Origin: Enchytraeus crypticus
Lineage: Eukaryota > Annelida > Clitellata > Enchytraeida > Enchytraeidae
Length of the DNA: 64,000 nucleotides
Assembly: GCA_905160935.1 (NCBI GenBank)
Contig: CAJHZI010000513.1
Span: 906,001-970,000 of the forward strand
Direction of reading: 5' to 3'
Of the stretch, positions 1 through 10,300 are shown piece by piece. The notes beneath the pieces are model-generated. The model saw nothing but the letters and a program-made list of their open reading frames with translations. It had not been told where the DNA came from and searched no databases. The number at the start of each line of letters is the position of its first letter. The stretch's first letter is position 1. A program made the position numbers and the translations under genes.

Positions 1-467
1 TGCTGTGATATGTAATTTAAAATCTAAAATATTGGCCTTATGTACGTGAATACTTGTGCTACGTTCCGCTTCTGTTAATTAAACAACTTTTATTTTTCTG
101 GTGTTATGAATTTTGCATATATACTGCAAGTTAAATTTAGAATGTAAACTTAGCTTAAATATGTCGTAGAAAAAATTATTAGTAGAAGATAATTATTATG
201 TGTGCCGATATATGGCTCTAAATGTTGTCATTTTAAAACATATCTCTTTCTACAATGTTCTCTTCAGTACTTTTTTCTCTACTTAATTCAGTTCGTTTTA
301 ACTTTCCAGTATTCATAATGTGTTATGGGTGCAGAGTTTGTTTAGTTTTTTAACTTTGCTTGTAAACTAATAATTACAATGTGTGAAAATGTCGTTGTTT
401 ATGATAGCTAGTAGATAGTCAGCATGCGGTCAGTCACGCCTTCATTCTAGTGGTTTGTTACTAGGTT

Positions 468-914
468 ATGGCCATGGTATGGAAAATTAGTCAAGAATAT
501 AAAAATTTACTGGATAATTTTAGATATTTTCCCATAAATTGCATAATTATAATACTGTGTTTGCTCCGTTTGCTTGATAAGCAAACGATTTGTGAGAAAT
601 ACTTTAAATCCACAATTATCAGAGAAACGATCAAAAATGGCCTTATATTTAACCTTTCAAGTATTTTTAACTTGATTTCGGCCATTGTTGTTTACTTTAA
701 GCGTCCAAAATTGCTTTCCGTTATGTCTAGTAAGCAAAATAGGATTTTTGATAAAGTATTTAACATATTTTTAATCGTTGAAATTCTTTTGTTAACGATT
801 AAATTAATCGTTAACTTTTCAGCCCTAATGTTGAGTAAAATTCTGTCTAACATTTTAAGGTTAAATCGTTTGTTATACGACCATCTAGAGATAAGTATTA
901 TTGCGCTTGTTTAA
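468..914 (+). CDS. Unrecognised 148-residue open frame (doubtful)
   Basis: Single uninterrupted ATG-to-stop frame with a reasonable start context and two or three Leu/Ile-rich hydrophobic stretches (about residues 23-36, 60-76 and 99-117). I recognise no family. Lys/Asn/Ile/Leu-rich composition is what random AT-rich DNA gives, and a perfect palindrome lies inside it. It could be a chance frame, a single-exon lineage-specific gene, or part of an unidentified transposon. Nothing in the neighbourhood supports expression. Confidence 0.12.
   Translation: MAMVWKISQEYKNLLDNFRYFPINCIIIILCLLRLLDKQTICEKYFKSTIIRETIKNGLIFNLSSIFNLISAIVVYFKRPKLLSVMSSKQNRIFDKVFNIFLIVEILLLTIKLIVNFSALMLSKILSNILRLNRLLYDHLEISIIALV
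791..815. repeat. Perfect 25-bp palindrome
   Basis: Twelve-base arms (GTTAACGATTAA and its exact reverse complement) around a single central A. AT-rich, so a chance origin is possible. Confidence 0.8.
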
Positions 915-1378
915 GAGTTTGTCCTCAATTTTTCATACTTTTAGTTTTGAGCTCGTGATGTCACTTTTAGCAATTGTTAAATTATTTCATTATCAGATGA
1001 TTTGACTAATGTATGCAATATAATGTGCTTTTAGCTAAATGATAACTGAGTCCAATATTGACGAATCTTACTTGAGTGCAGCCTTTAGCAAGAACTCTGT
1101 TCTTAGTATACTATATGACACACTCTACGACATCACTCAAGTTACAACATCAAGCCGCTTTCTGCTAGACTAGTTATAAAGTTGCTTACTTGTTAATATA
1201 TTGTAAATTGTATTTAAAGTTACTTAATTCTCAATGTATAGTATATTTTGGATGCTTTGATTGTTGTGAAACAAAATGCACAAGATATCTATAAATGCCT
1301 GACTTATGCAGATTTATTCTATTAAGACGCGTTTAAGTGAACGTGATAGCAGCACAGGAAGAGTGATCCTACTTAATC

Positions 1379-2013
1379 CATGACATCTGGGGCGGATCCA
1401 GGAATTTTTTAAGGGGGGGCCCGAAAATTTTTTTGGAGAGTACATTTTTTTGCTTACGCCCCGCCTTCTTCGGGACATGTGACGCAACCAGAAAAATTTC
1501 TGTGGGAGGGCTCAAAATTTGTTCACTACCGCTTTCGGCTCATAGAGTGAGTGTATCCCCGTACCTTACCACCTCCCCCCCCCGCTCATACCCGTACTAA
1601 AGTCAGGGGAAAACTTTTTGCCTCCAATGCATTAGTTATGCATTGGTTCAAGTGAAAATTGAGAGCTAGTGAAACGGTCAACATTTTTCGGGCCCCCTTC
1701 CCTTATACATGGCTCCTAGTATATCCTAGAAAAAATCGAGCTATTGGAACTGCGTTCCCTGTCGTACCCCTCCCCCCCCGCCCCCCTTAACCACTGCTAT
1801 TGCTTACATATTTACACATCGAAATTGCCATACAAACAATGAAAATATACCATGTCTTACCCTCCCCCCTGGCCCTCCTAACCACTGCCATTACTAACTT
1901 ATTTAAACATCGAAATTGCCATAGAAACAATGAAAATATAGTTTACATTTTTTTATCGGCGGACCTAAGGGGGGGGCCTGGGCCCCCCCCATGGATCCGC
2001 CACTGCATGACAT
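1379..2013. mobile_element. hAT-like miniature element, family 1, copy 1, with 8-bp target duplication
   Basis: Element body is 1387-2005 (619 bp). Its ends are inverted: the left end reads CTGGGGCGGATCC and the right end, on the reverse strand, CAGTGGCGGATCC. It is flanked by a perfect 8-bp direct repeat, CATGACAT (1379-1386 and 2006-2013). An 8-bp duplication plus CAGNG-type termini is the hallmark of the hAT superfamily. There is no transposase frame, so it is non-autonomous. It contains long G/C homopolymer runs and an internal imperfect duplication around 1790-1945. A second copy lies at 13627-14360. Confidence 0.9.
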
Positions 2014-2115
2014 TAATGATCATGCCGCTCCAGCCAATCCCATGAACAGAAAATTAGCGATCATAGCAAATGTGATAAAGTTAAAATACACCATGAAGTA
2101 AAGTAAACCACGCAT

Positions 2116-2330
2116 CATGGTGAAATGCATGCTCAACTAGGTTGATATCTGTCACACCTCATGTTTAAACCCGTTAGGCAATTTCGTCCATTTTCCCTAA
2201 AAACCAGTCCAGTTAATATCCGAGATTGTATTCACAGATCAACGCGGCCGTGAATCGAACCCAAGAGAGTTCAATTCACCTTAGGATCTGTCACTTTAAA
2301 CTTTATGACGTTGCCACTACACTACACTAT
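2116..2330 (-). mobile_element. tRNA-derived SINE, family A
   Basis: Reverse-strand copy of the SINE best preserved at 29868-30105. The B-box-like segment reads as GATTCGAAC-type on the reverse strand, and the 3' end carries the family's GATAGATATCAAC...GTTGAT-like segment. Diverged, and probably inactive. Confidence 0.7.
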
Positions 2331-2344
2331 CAGCGCTACTGTGG

Positions 2345-2400
2345 CATTTGGCATAGAGCGGCGCTTTATAAATATACTTAATGATTGATTGATTAAGACA
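2345..2400 (+). repeat. SINE-type 3' tail fragment
   Basis: GGCGCTTTATAAATATA followed by a (GATT)n-like run. This arrangement resembles tails seen on many invertebrate SINEs. Only the tail is recognisable. Confidence 0.4.
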
Positions 2401-2637
2401 TTCTAAATGCAGTAAATATAGCGAAATGATCGTACATGATATATCTATTATTTCTAATGCCATATGTTCAAACCGATAGACTGTTTGGTAGCCCTAAAGG
2501 ATACTCATTCACTTTGTTTTAAATTTGAAATAAATTAGACATTTTTACCAATTAGCCTGGATCCATTACACTAACCTTGGGTCTAGCCGCGATTTAATGA
2601 CTATTTGTAAACATAATGAATTATTCTATGAACTAAT

Positions 2638-2756
2638 CCCAGCAGCGCTGATCTGAGAGTAAAATCTCGGACATTCACTGGACGTATTATATGGAAAATG
2701 GCCTAAATTGCCTAGCAGCATAAACATGCGGTATTAAAAGTGATAGATGATCATTT
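2638..2756 (+). mobile_element. SINE family A, 3' part
   Basis: Matches the downstream part of the family (GCGCTGATCTGAGAGTAAA..., then the ATTCACTGGAC and GTGATAGATGATCATTTCACT segments). The tRNA-like head is missing. Confidence 0.65.
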
Positions 2757-2905
2757 CACTTTGGACTGATTTTCTGGATTTTGGCATTTGCACCGTTTTT
2801 GGACCTTCTTTTGCTCGCCGGCTTGATTTTGTCTCAATAGTGCTCGATGTTGTCATTGATGACTGTACCACTCTCTAATTGTTGTTATTGTTATTCATTA
2901 TAATG
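2757..2905 (-). repeat. Half copy of fold-back element
   Basis: Reverse-strand match to one arm of the inverted-repeat element at 28368-28812. Shared landmarks are TTGGACTGATT, GCCGGCTTGATTTTG and AATAGTGCTCGATGTTGTCAT. Confidence 0.65.
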
Positions 2906-4210
2906 CCCGTCTACTTTTAGGCTACTTTTCGATAGCAAAGTACGAAGCCAATAGATCAGTTCGGTAATTGAAAACATATTTTGTTGCATGTTAACACTGG
3001 TTTGTGGACAGCTGATCCATATATTTACATGTTAATGTAATTGGTCTACAGGTAAAATTATCTCCGAATATATATTTTATATGAGAGACTTATAGTAGAA
3101 GAAACCGGGATCTTAAAGCCAATTAGGTAAAATAATTAGCTTTTAAGGATAGGAGAAATCCAGGGCTCACCTTTCGTAGAGGGTAAAGCGTGCTAACCAC
3201 TTTCTATAAGTTCCTGGAATCTACTGCATTGCTGATGACGGAGGAGTAGTAGGGCCTATTGCTGTTTGGCAGATGCAATGGCGGTGCGATACAGCTTGTA
3301 TGGTAAATTTGAGGTGGTTTCCCAAACCACAGCATGGTTTCACGCCATTTCCTGTCAGCTTCACGACACGCTGACTTCAACTTAGCCAGCTAAGGATTGA
3401 ACCAGGGGTTAGACTAGTCAAAGATGCCTGCTTATCAAACAGAGCAGAAAGGGTGGAGTTGTACACGTTCATTGAGATCAGAAGGCGACTTGATTAGAGT
3501 CGAGTTCTCAAGATCAGAACAGAATTTATTGATGTCGATGCTATTTACTTTGCGATATAATATTGTGGTGGTGTTTGGAACAGTTTTTTTATGCTTTAGC
3601 CTTTAAGAATTCGGTTCGGGTTCGGTTCTATCAAGGGTTCGGGTTCGGCTTGCTTTCCAACTCGCAAGAGTTCGATTCGTGTTCGAAATGGTTTGATTTG
3701 GATAATGTTGCAATTGTTTAACTTTACTTATAATAATCAAGGCTATGACAAACATGTTTAAAATGGTTTACGGTAAATATGCTTAAAAATTAATTAAGTC
3801 ATAATATCCTAAATGCCTCATTTTTTCACCTGGGTAAAAAATATGACAATGAAACATGGAGAAAAGTGGCATTTATTCCTGTACATATAAATGTACAAGT
3901 TCCTGTACATTTCATACTTTATTTGATACGTTTATAATTAAGTGGAAATGTCTTGGCTAAAATTTGATGCAATATTTCAGAGACAAAGTGTAAAAAAAAT
4001 AAAAATAAAAATGTCAAATAAAGATGATTTAGTAAACACGTGTAATTATATAAAAAATGACCATAATATACACCGTTTCCTATCAACTTACCAGTAATAA
4101 GCTTCACAATTTTTTAGATCAATTATGAATTAGGTTACAAAAATATTTATGAAATTATTGCATTGCTATGGTGCAAAATTATTTACTCCAGATTGCCTAA
4201 ACACATATAG
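2906..4210. other. Stretch with no supported gene
   Basis: No coding exon or RNA gene recognised. Around 3606-3690 there is a short TTCGGG/TTCGGTT-rich stretch related to the array at 5035-5200. Confidence 0.4.
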
Positions 4211-4214
4211 AATG

Positions 4215-4243
4215 TCATATATATATATATATTTATATATGTA

Positions 4244-4307
<64 letters not shown>
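4215..4307. repeat. (AT)n microsatellite
   Basis: About 90 bp of nearly pure AT dinucleotide with a few GT and TT interruptions. Confidence 0.95.
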
Positions 4308-4310
<3 letters not shown>

Positions 4311-4715
4311 AATTATTTGTAAATCTGGCTGCAAAAATATTAAGGTAGCACACTAAAATTAGAAAAAAATCATAATTTGAATTTAACAAGAACAAATACA
4401 CCTAGATTGAGTCGAGCATTTTCAGATTTTTATGGGATACTCTCATCACTTGTCTCTTTGATCTTAAATTTTCATTCCATATTTCAATGCCGTATCATTC
4501 AGACTATCCATTGTCTTCTGTAGGCCCGTCTCGCTTCCCGCTACCATTCCTTTGTACCGCTAGCATTTTAAAATTTGTGTCGGAACCAGCCTTACCTGAA
4601 TATATGCTGTTAGATACTGTAAGACAATGTAAATGCAATAACTAATATATATATTTGTATTGTTCGTACTATCTTTATTTAATGTCAGGCTGGTGAAGAA
4701 GTGAATTACGCATTA

Positions 4716-4935
4716 TAGTGAATAATCAACTAAGTTGATATATATCACTTTTAAAACCACATGTTTAATCCGTTAGACAATTTAGACCATTTTCCGTATA
4801 ACCAGTCCAGTGAATGTCCGAAATTTTACTCTCAGATCAGCGCTACCGGGATTCGAACCCACGAGGATTCAAATCACCTTAGGATTTGTCATTTAAAACT
4901 TCATGACGTTACCCCTACGCTATTTAGACATTCTT
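4716..4935 (-). mobile_element. SINE family A, reverse copy
   Basis: Full-length-looking reverse copy. It has the GGGATTCGAACCC B-box region (about 4849-4862) and, at the high-coordinate end, the A-box region CCTACGCTATTTAGAC. It runs directly into an inverted duplication of its own 5' end (4925-4995). Confidence 0.75.
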
Positions 4936-4995
4936 TAGAATGTCTACATAGCGTAGGGGTAACGTCTATTTAGACATTCTTTAGAATGTCTAAAT
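4925..4995. repeat. Inverted duplication of SINE A 5' end
   Basis: The segment AGACATTCTTTAGAATGTCT, itself a short hairpin, occurs twice. Between the copies lies a forward TAGCGTAGGGGTAACG A-box, so a second, opposite-facing SINE head abuts the reverse copy. Confidence 0.7.
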
Positions 4996-5034
4996 GAAGA
5001 AAGGAACTCCAGGAGTTTGGTTCAGTTTGGGTTA

Positions 5035-5200
5035 GACGAAGTTTGGGTTCGGGTTCGGATCGGGTTCGGCCAGAGTCTGGGTTCGGGTTCGGTTCGGTTC
5101 GGCCAGAGTCTGGGTTCGGGTTCGGTTCGGATTTGGTCGAGTCTGGGTTCGAGTTCGGTTCGGTCAAAATTCTAGATTTAAGTGTTCGGTTCGGTTCGAT
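5035..5200. repeat. TTCGGG-rich minisatellite
   Basis: GC-rich tandem array of GGGTTCGGGTTCGG and GGTTCGGCCAGAGTCTG units, at least three longer units of roughly 40-45 bp. Open frames on both strands across it are repeat artefacts (Gly/Phe/Ser and Pro/Asn/Glu repeats). Confidence 0.8.
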
Positions 5201-5359
5201 TCCCATCTCTAACTTAATAGTTACTAAACAGGTCGAGATTTAATGACTTTATTTGTAAACATTTAGGCCTAAACTTCAGGCCAAAGTTTAAACATTTAGA
5301 AATATAAATGCTATAAAAATATATAAAATAAGCAGTAATAAATGTAATATAAGTTGTTA

Positions 5360-5490
5360 TATAACATAACAACAATTAGAGAGCTATTGTCGTCCATAAC
5401 AACATCGAAAACTATTGGGACATATCCAAGCTGGTGAGCAAAAAGATCCAAAACGGTGCAAATTCTAAAATAAAAAAATCAGTCCAAAAA
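5360..5490 (+). repeat. Half copy of fold-back element
   Basis: Matches the left arm of 28368-28812: ATTAGAG-GCTA, ACAACATCGA, GGTGCAAATTCTAAAAT and TCAGTCCAAA landmarks in the same order. Confidence 0.65.
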
Positions 5491-5689
5491 TATATCGTAA
5501 ATTATACAGCTAATAAATAACTAATAATAGTTGAAACATGTTACTACTTGAAGATTATATAATTTTGTATTAAGTACTTATATGTTATGTATAATATAAG
5601 GAATTTAGCAAGGTTGATTGTAACACTTTGTTTAAGTTAACAAATAGCTGTATAACTAGGTAGTCTAGAGGGATTAAGTAAAAAGTAAA

Positions 5690-5832
5690 AAAGCTAATGT
5701 TAACGTCAATTTCCTCACTCGAAAGCAATGTCAATGCCATCAGTGACAGTGGCGAGCCCAGGATTTGAACCCCACCCATACTGATCAGCTGTCAAATATC
5801 TTACCGACATGGCCATTGATTCCAGCACTGGC
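5690..5832 (-). mobile_element. tRNA-derived SINE, family C
   Basis: Read on the reverse strand, it opens with a tRNA-like segment (GTCGGTAAGATA as A box, GGTTCAAATCC as a canonical B box). It then passes into a tail GACATTGCTTTCGAGTGAGGAA...GTTAACATTAGC. A related copy is at 51047-51165; tail-only fragments occur at about 56400 and 58958. Confidence 0.6.
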
Positions 5833-5872
5833 TCCAGCTCAACCATGCAGATTTATAGGGGCTTTAAATTTA

Positions 5873-6745
5873 ACATAACATAACATAACGACACTAGGTC
5901 AGAAAGCACAACTGCTTGTTTGAGACACACACAAAATAAAATAAAAACTTACCTACACAACTTGCATAGCATAACATATTAGACACATTTTACTTAATGA
6001 CCAGTACTAATACAGGAAACCAGCACACCTGTACTATTAACCTGTACACTAACAGGTACAAATACTACTCAATATGCTAACACTTGTCAAATTACAATAT
6101 ACCTAGGCCTACACATCCTCAAAACCACACATACCAAACATTACAGCAAGAGACAATAGCCATTTTATACAAAAAAGCTAAATAAACTGTATAAACTCTA
6201 CTTAACTATCAAAACTTATACACTTTAATAGGACTGGGCAACCCCACAACTCGGCCTATTACTTTTCCATTAATACTTCACACCTTTCCCTACAATACTT
6301 TATATACTTATCATATCTATTCTTAAATTGATTGACAGATTCGGCCTCAACGACCTGCTCTGGCAGTCCGTTCCAAACACCAACAACTCTCTGACTGAAA
6401 ATTTTTTTGCGTATCTTAAGCCTACTTCTAAATTTAATTAACTTGTATTTGTGTCCTCTAGTTCTGTTAGTATTTGCTAATTGAAACAAATCGTTATTAT
6501 TTACTTTACGGAAACCATTCAGCATCTTATAAACTTCTATTAAATCGCCTCTAACCCTTCTCTCTTCTAAAGATAACAATCCAGTACATTTTAAGCGGTT
6601 TTCATAATTGACATTACTACATTTCTTAATTAATCTTGTGGCTCTAGCTTGGACTTTCTCTAATTTCTCTATATTTTTCTTAAGATAGGGACACCAAGCC
6701 TGAACACAATATTCAAGTTTGGGTCTAACCAATGCCTTATATAAC
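5873..6745 (-). pseudogene. 3' end of a CR1-like LINE (truncated)
   Basis: The reverse-strand frame 6732-6259 encodes the C-terminal part of a non-LTR reverse transcriptase (residues such as RPKLEYCVQAWCPYL and RTRGHKYKL). It closely resembles the C-terminal part of the longer LINE at 30.1-33.3 kb. Downstream (6258-5873 on the reverse strand) is the 3' UTR, ending in a short hairpin (AAGCAGTTGTGCTT) and (TTATG)n repeats. It is 5'-truncated, as is usual for LINEs, and cannot be autonomous. Confidence 0.85.
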
Positions 6746-7319
6746 TTTTAATATAATGTCTTTTCTTCTAATTGTCATTGTTCTATATGCATTATTTATT
6801 AAATTTATTAAATCTAGAAGTAGATTAGACTTTAATTAAAATATTTTTAGCCACAAAGTCACTAATGTTTGAAATGGGCTTCCAGGTTACATGATAAATA
6901 ATGATAAGTTTGTGTAACATTGATCTAAAAGTAAATACTTGTTTTAAATTAATTAGGCATTTTAAGATGTACAGATGTAACATTATGCCTAACTTGAAAT
7001 AGAAATGTAGAAATTTCGTAGAAATATTTAGTTGGGTACTTGCTTTAAATTCGCAAATGTAGTTGTATAATGTCGTTCTCTATCTCGCTGAACTATATAT
7101 TAGTGTTTGTAAGTGTTAATGTGCCTTAAACAAACATGTCATTGCTTTTTGATTCGGTATTATTATGTTATGTTTTTATGTTATGCTATATGTATAGTTA
7201 TAAATTTATTTATCTTTCAGGGGAATTACTTGTGCATGTGTCTGACAGTAATTCAGTGTTACCAATGATAAAGTACATATTCGTGTGCTGTACATATTAT
7301 ATAGAAGGTCATTCTAGCA
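6746..7319. other. Region upstream of the isomerase gene
   Basis: No coding segment recognised. An acceptor-like TTATCTTTCAG ends at about 7219, so an untranslated first exon could begin near 7220. No TATA box is evident near it. Confidence 0.3.
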
Positions 7320-10300
7320 ATGAGCACTGTTGAACATTACAGTGATTTACAGAAAGGAAGGGATGGAAAAAATTATGTTAAATATGAAGGTGATATTGCC
7401 ATCCTCTTTCTTGATCGAGGTGAGAATAGGCTGAACGACTTGTTCATTGAAGCTTTCCATGCTTCATTGGATGAAGTAGAAAGGTATTTTTATTAGCATT
7501 TCTATTCTGAAGTTGACTTGTTGTATATTGAGCTAAATGCATGTCTCAATTGTATAAATCCATCTGTGAAATCTTTGGATGAGAAGACTCAATTATAATC
7601 TTTCATCTGATAGGTCTAGAAATTGATGCATAGAAATTGGTGCTTAGCTTGACTTGTGACATTTATTATTTCTTAATATATGTCTTAAAAAAACTTGATA
7701 TATGTCTTAAACTTCATATATGTCTTAAAAAACTTAAAGTATGGTGCGATGCTAACAAAGTTAGCATAAATTTAGATAAAACGTGCTATATGATTATTCA
7801 TAAAGTAAACCAAAGGTATGGTATACCGCAAAAGCTTGAATTCTTTTTAGATAATGTCCTGATCTCTAGAACATCTAAATTTGAATATTTATTTATTTAT
7901 TTAGATCACCAAAAAGGGTCATTCAACCCTGTACAGTTCACAAGCAATGCAAACAAACGAGTAAATGCAATAAGTGAGCACAATTTAAATGTGAACCATG
8001 GTGAACTTAAACAAAAATATAAAGTAGAAATTAAAGAATTGAAATAAAGAAATTCAAAATAAAGAAAATTAATGATAATAGGTAGGCATAATTTTACATT
8101 TAAGATAAGATTATACATTTAGGTGTAATACTCGATGAAAACCTTACTTGGAAACTCCACGTTGATATGGTATGTAGTAGACTAAAAGGACTTGTCAGTA
8201 TTTTATATAATGTTGGTGATTTCTTACCAAAACGCTGCCTCAAAAAAATTTACTACTCTTTTATTCATAGTCGGATTCAGTATTGCATTGAAATTTATGG
8301 AAATACCTACTCCACTCACTTGAGTAATTTGATAACAATGAATACTTCTGTACTAAGAATTCTATTTAAGAAAAAATTAACAACTAAAACTTCTGAATTA
8401 TGTGAAATAGTAATTTCACTTCCTCTACGCCAACTATGTAATTTTAAGCTATTAAAACTTGCTCATCTATGCATTCATAGCCCGGAAGAAATACCAAAAA
8501 TGTTCATAGACAATCTTGATTAGTTTCGCCAATTCTCTTTCCCATTATAATATGAGGAAACCGTTGAATTTATACAAACCTTACACAAATACTAATTATG
8601 GAAAAAGAACTACCAATTACATATGCTCCCATTTGTGGAATATGCTCCCTGAAAACATACAGGCAATCAGTTCCACCAATATTTTGTAAAGGAAAATTAA
8701 GGAACACGTTGAGAATATGATATAGCTAATTTCCTTTCTTTCGCTTTATCCCACAAGTTTATGTTTTTATGTTATTTTCTGTTGACTTGGCACTAGTTTT
8801 AAAATTAATTTGTAAGTTTGCATTTGTATTTTTGAGGTAATCAACTAGATGGCGCTAGTCGCTGTTTTAGTAGCCTCTATTTCTGATCAAATACATAGAA
8901 CTACTACTACTGATAGACTAGACAAATTATGTGCTGGTTATGTCTTTGACTGAAATGTTTATTCTGATATGAATTCATGCTGTATATTATTTTGGACTTT
9001 TTATAACTTGCATGTAATATTGTAGTGGCGTGTGATTCTGAAATAAATGTAAACTCTCTCTTCATTAATATTAATTAATTTATGTTGGAGAACTTTGTTT
9101 TGGTAAATAAAATAAAGTTCAGGTAATAATTTCTCAAATTGAAAAAGCATACTTTGAATAATGTATTTCTACTCGCGTCATTTACTATTACTGTGTGTTA
9201 TGAGTAAGGAGAATGTTAAAGCATTGATAACTACGGGAGTGGGCAAGTTCTTCAGCCTTGGTGTAGATTTGGATTGGTTGAAGGCTATCTCTCCCAATTT
9301 TCCCGATCATCAGTTGCAGTTTCGTGTGAAGTGGCAACAGCTTCTCTTGCGCATCCTTACATTCCCTATCCTTACAGTGGCTGCCATGAATGGTAATTTC
9401 TAGCAATCTGTTTATATTAAAAGGTAAATTAGTCTGTCATTCAGTGGGTAGGGTAATCATTCTACAAATCAGATTGTTGCTGCTTCCATCAGTAGGGTAA
9501 ATTTTTCATTGCAGCAGACTGTGTTCATTTGTCATGCATTGATTTCTGTATTTTAGAATAAACTTTATTTATATAATTATAACACACACCATAGTGAAAT
9601 GATCAACTACGTTGATATCTATCACTTTTAATACCACAAGTTAAATCCGTTAGGCAATTTAGCTCATTTTCCGTATAGCCAGTCCAGTGAATGTCCGAGA
9701 TTTTACTCTCAAATCAGCGTGGCTGAGATTCGAACCCACGAGAGTTCAATTCTCCTCAGGGTCTGTCGTTTAAAACTTCATGACGTTACACCTCTAACCA
9801 TTGCGCTATTGAGAAAATTCATGATTATAAATGATTATTATTTGAAAGTACTCTGTGTACTTAGGAGGTACTTAAATTGCTAAGAGAAGTGTATAGTGTC
9901 ATTTTGGTTGTGGCTTTATAGACTTTTATAATATGTAGTGGCAGCTCTGCTCAGGTATTAAACAAAGCCAGGTGGGTAGTGGTGGGGGAGAGGGCAAGGG
10001 TGTTTGTTTATATTGATGACAGGCCATGCTCAACATCTAAACATAAATTTAGTACTAATTTCTTCATTTATTAACAGAATGACATTAAATATTTGTCCTA
10101 CAAAAACGGGCAATTAGAATTATTAATAGTTGTAATTATTTACCTCATATTTATCCTATATTCAAGGACCTTGCTATTTTGAAATTGTCTGATATATAAA
10201 TTACTATATCACAGTGTTATTTATGTTAAAGTGTAAAAACAGTTGCCTACCATTAATTTGCGGCCAATTTGTAATATCTAGCACTTTGTAGATAATAATA

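Larger units (their letters stand above)
1..1378. other. Stretch with no supported gene
   Basis: AT-rich DNA with no recognisable coding exon, RNA gene or repeat family apart from one 148-codon open frame (468-914) and a short palindrome (791-815), listed separately. I see no splice-site-bounded coding segment and no family motif. Confidence 0.5.

Noticed and set aside
1800..2045. 81-codon open frame
   Set aside because: Lies inside the hAT-like miniature element and across an internal duplication; not a transposase.
4970..5243. Overlapping Gly/Phe- and Pro/Asn-rich frames on both strands
   Set aside because: Products of the TTCGGG minisatellite, with no start context or family match.
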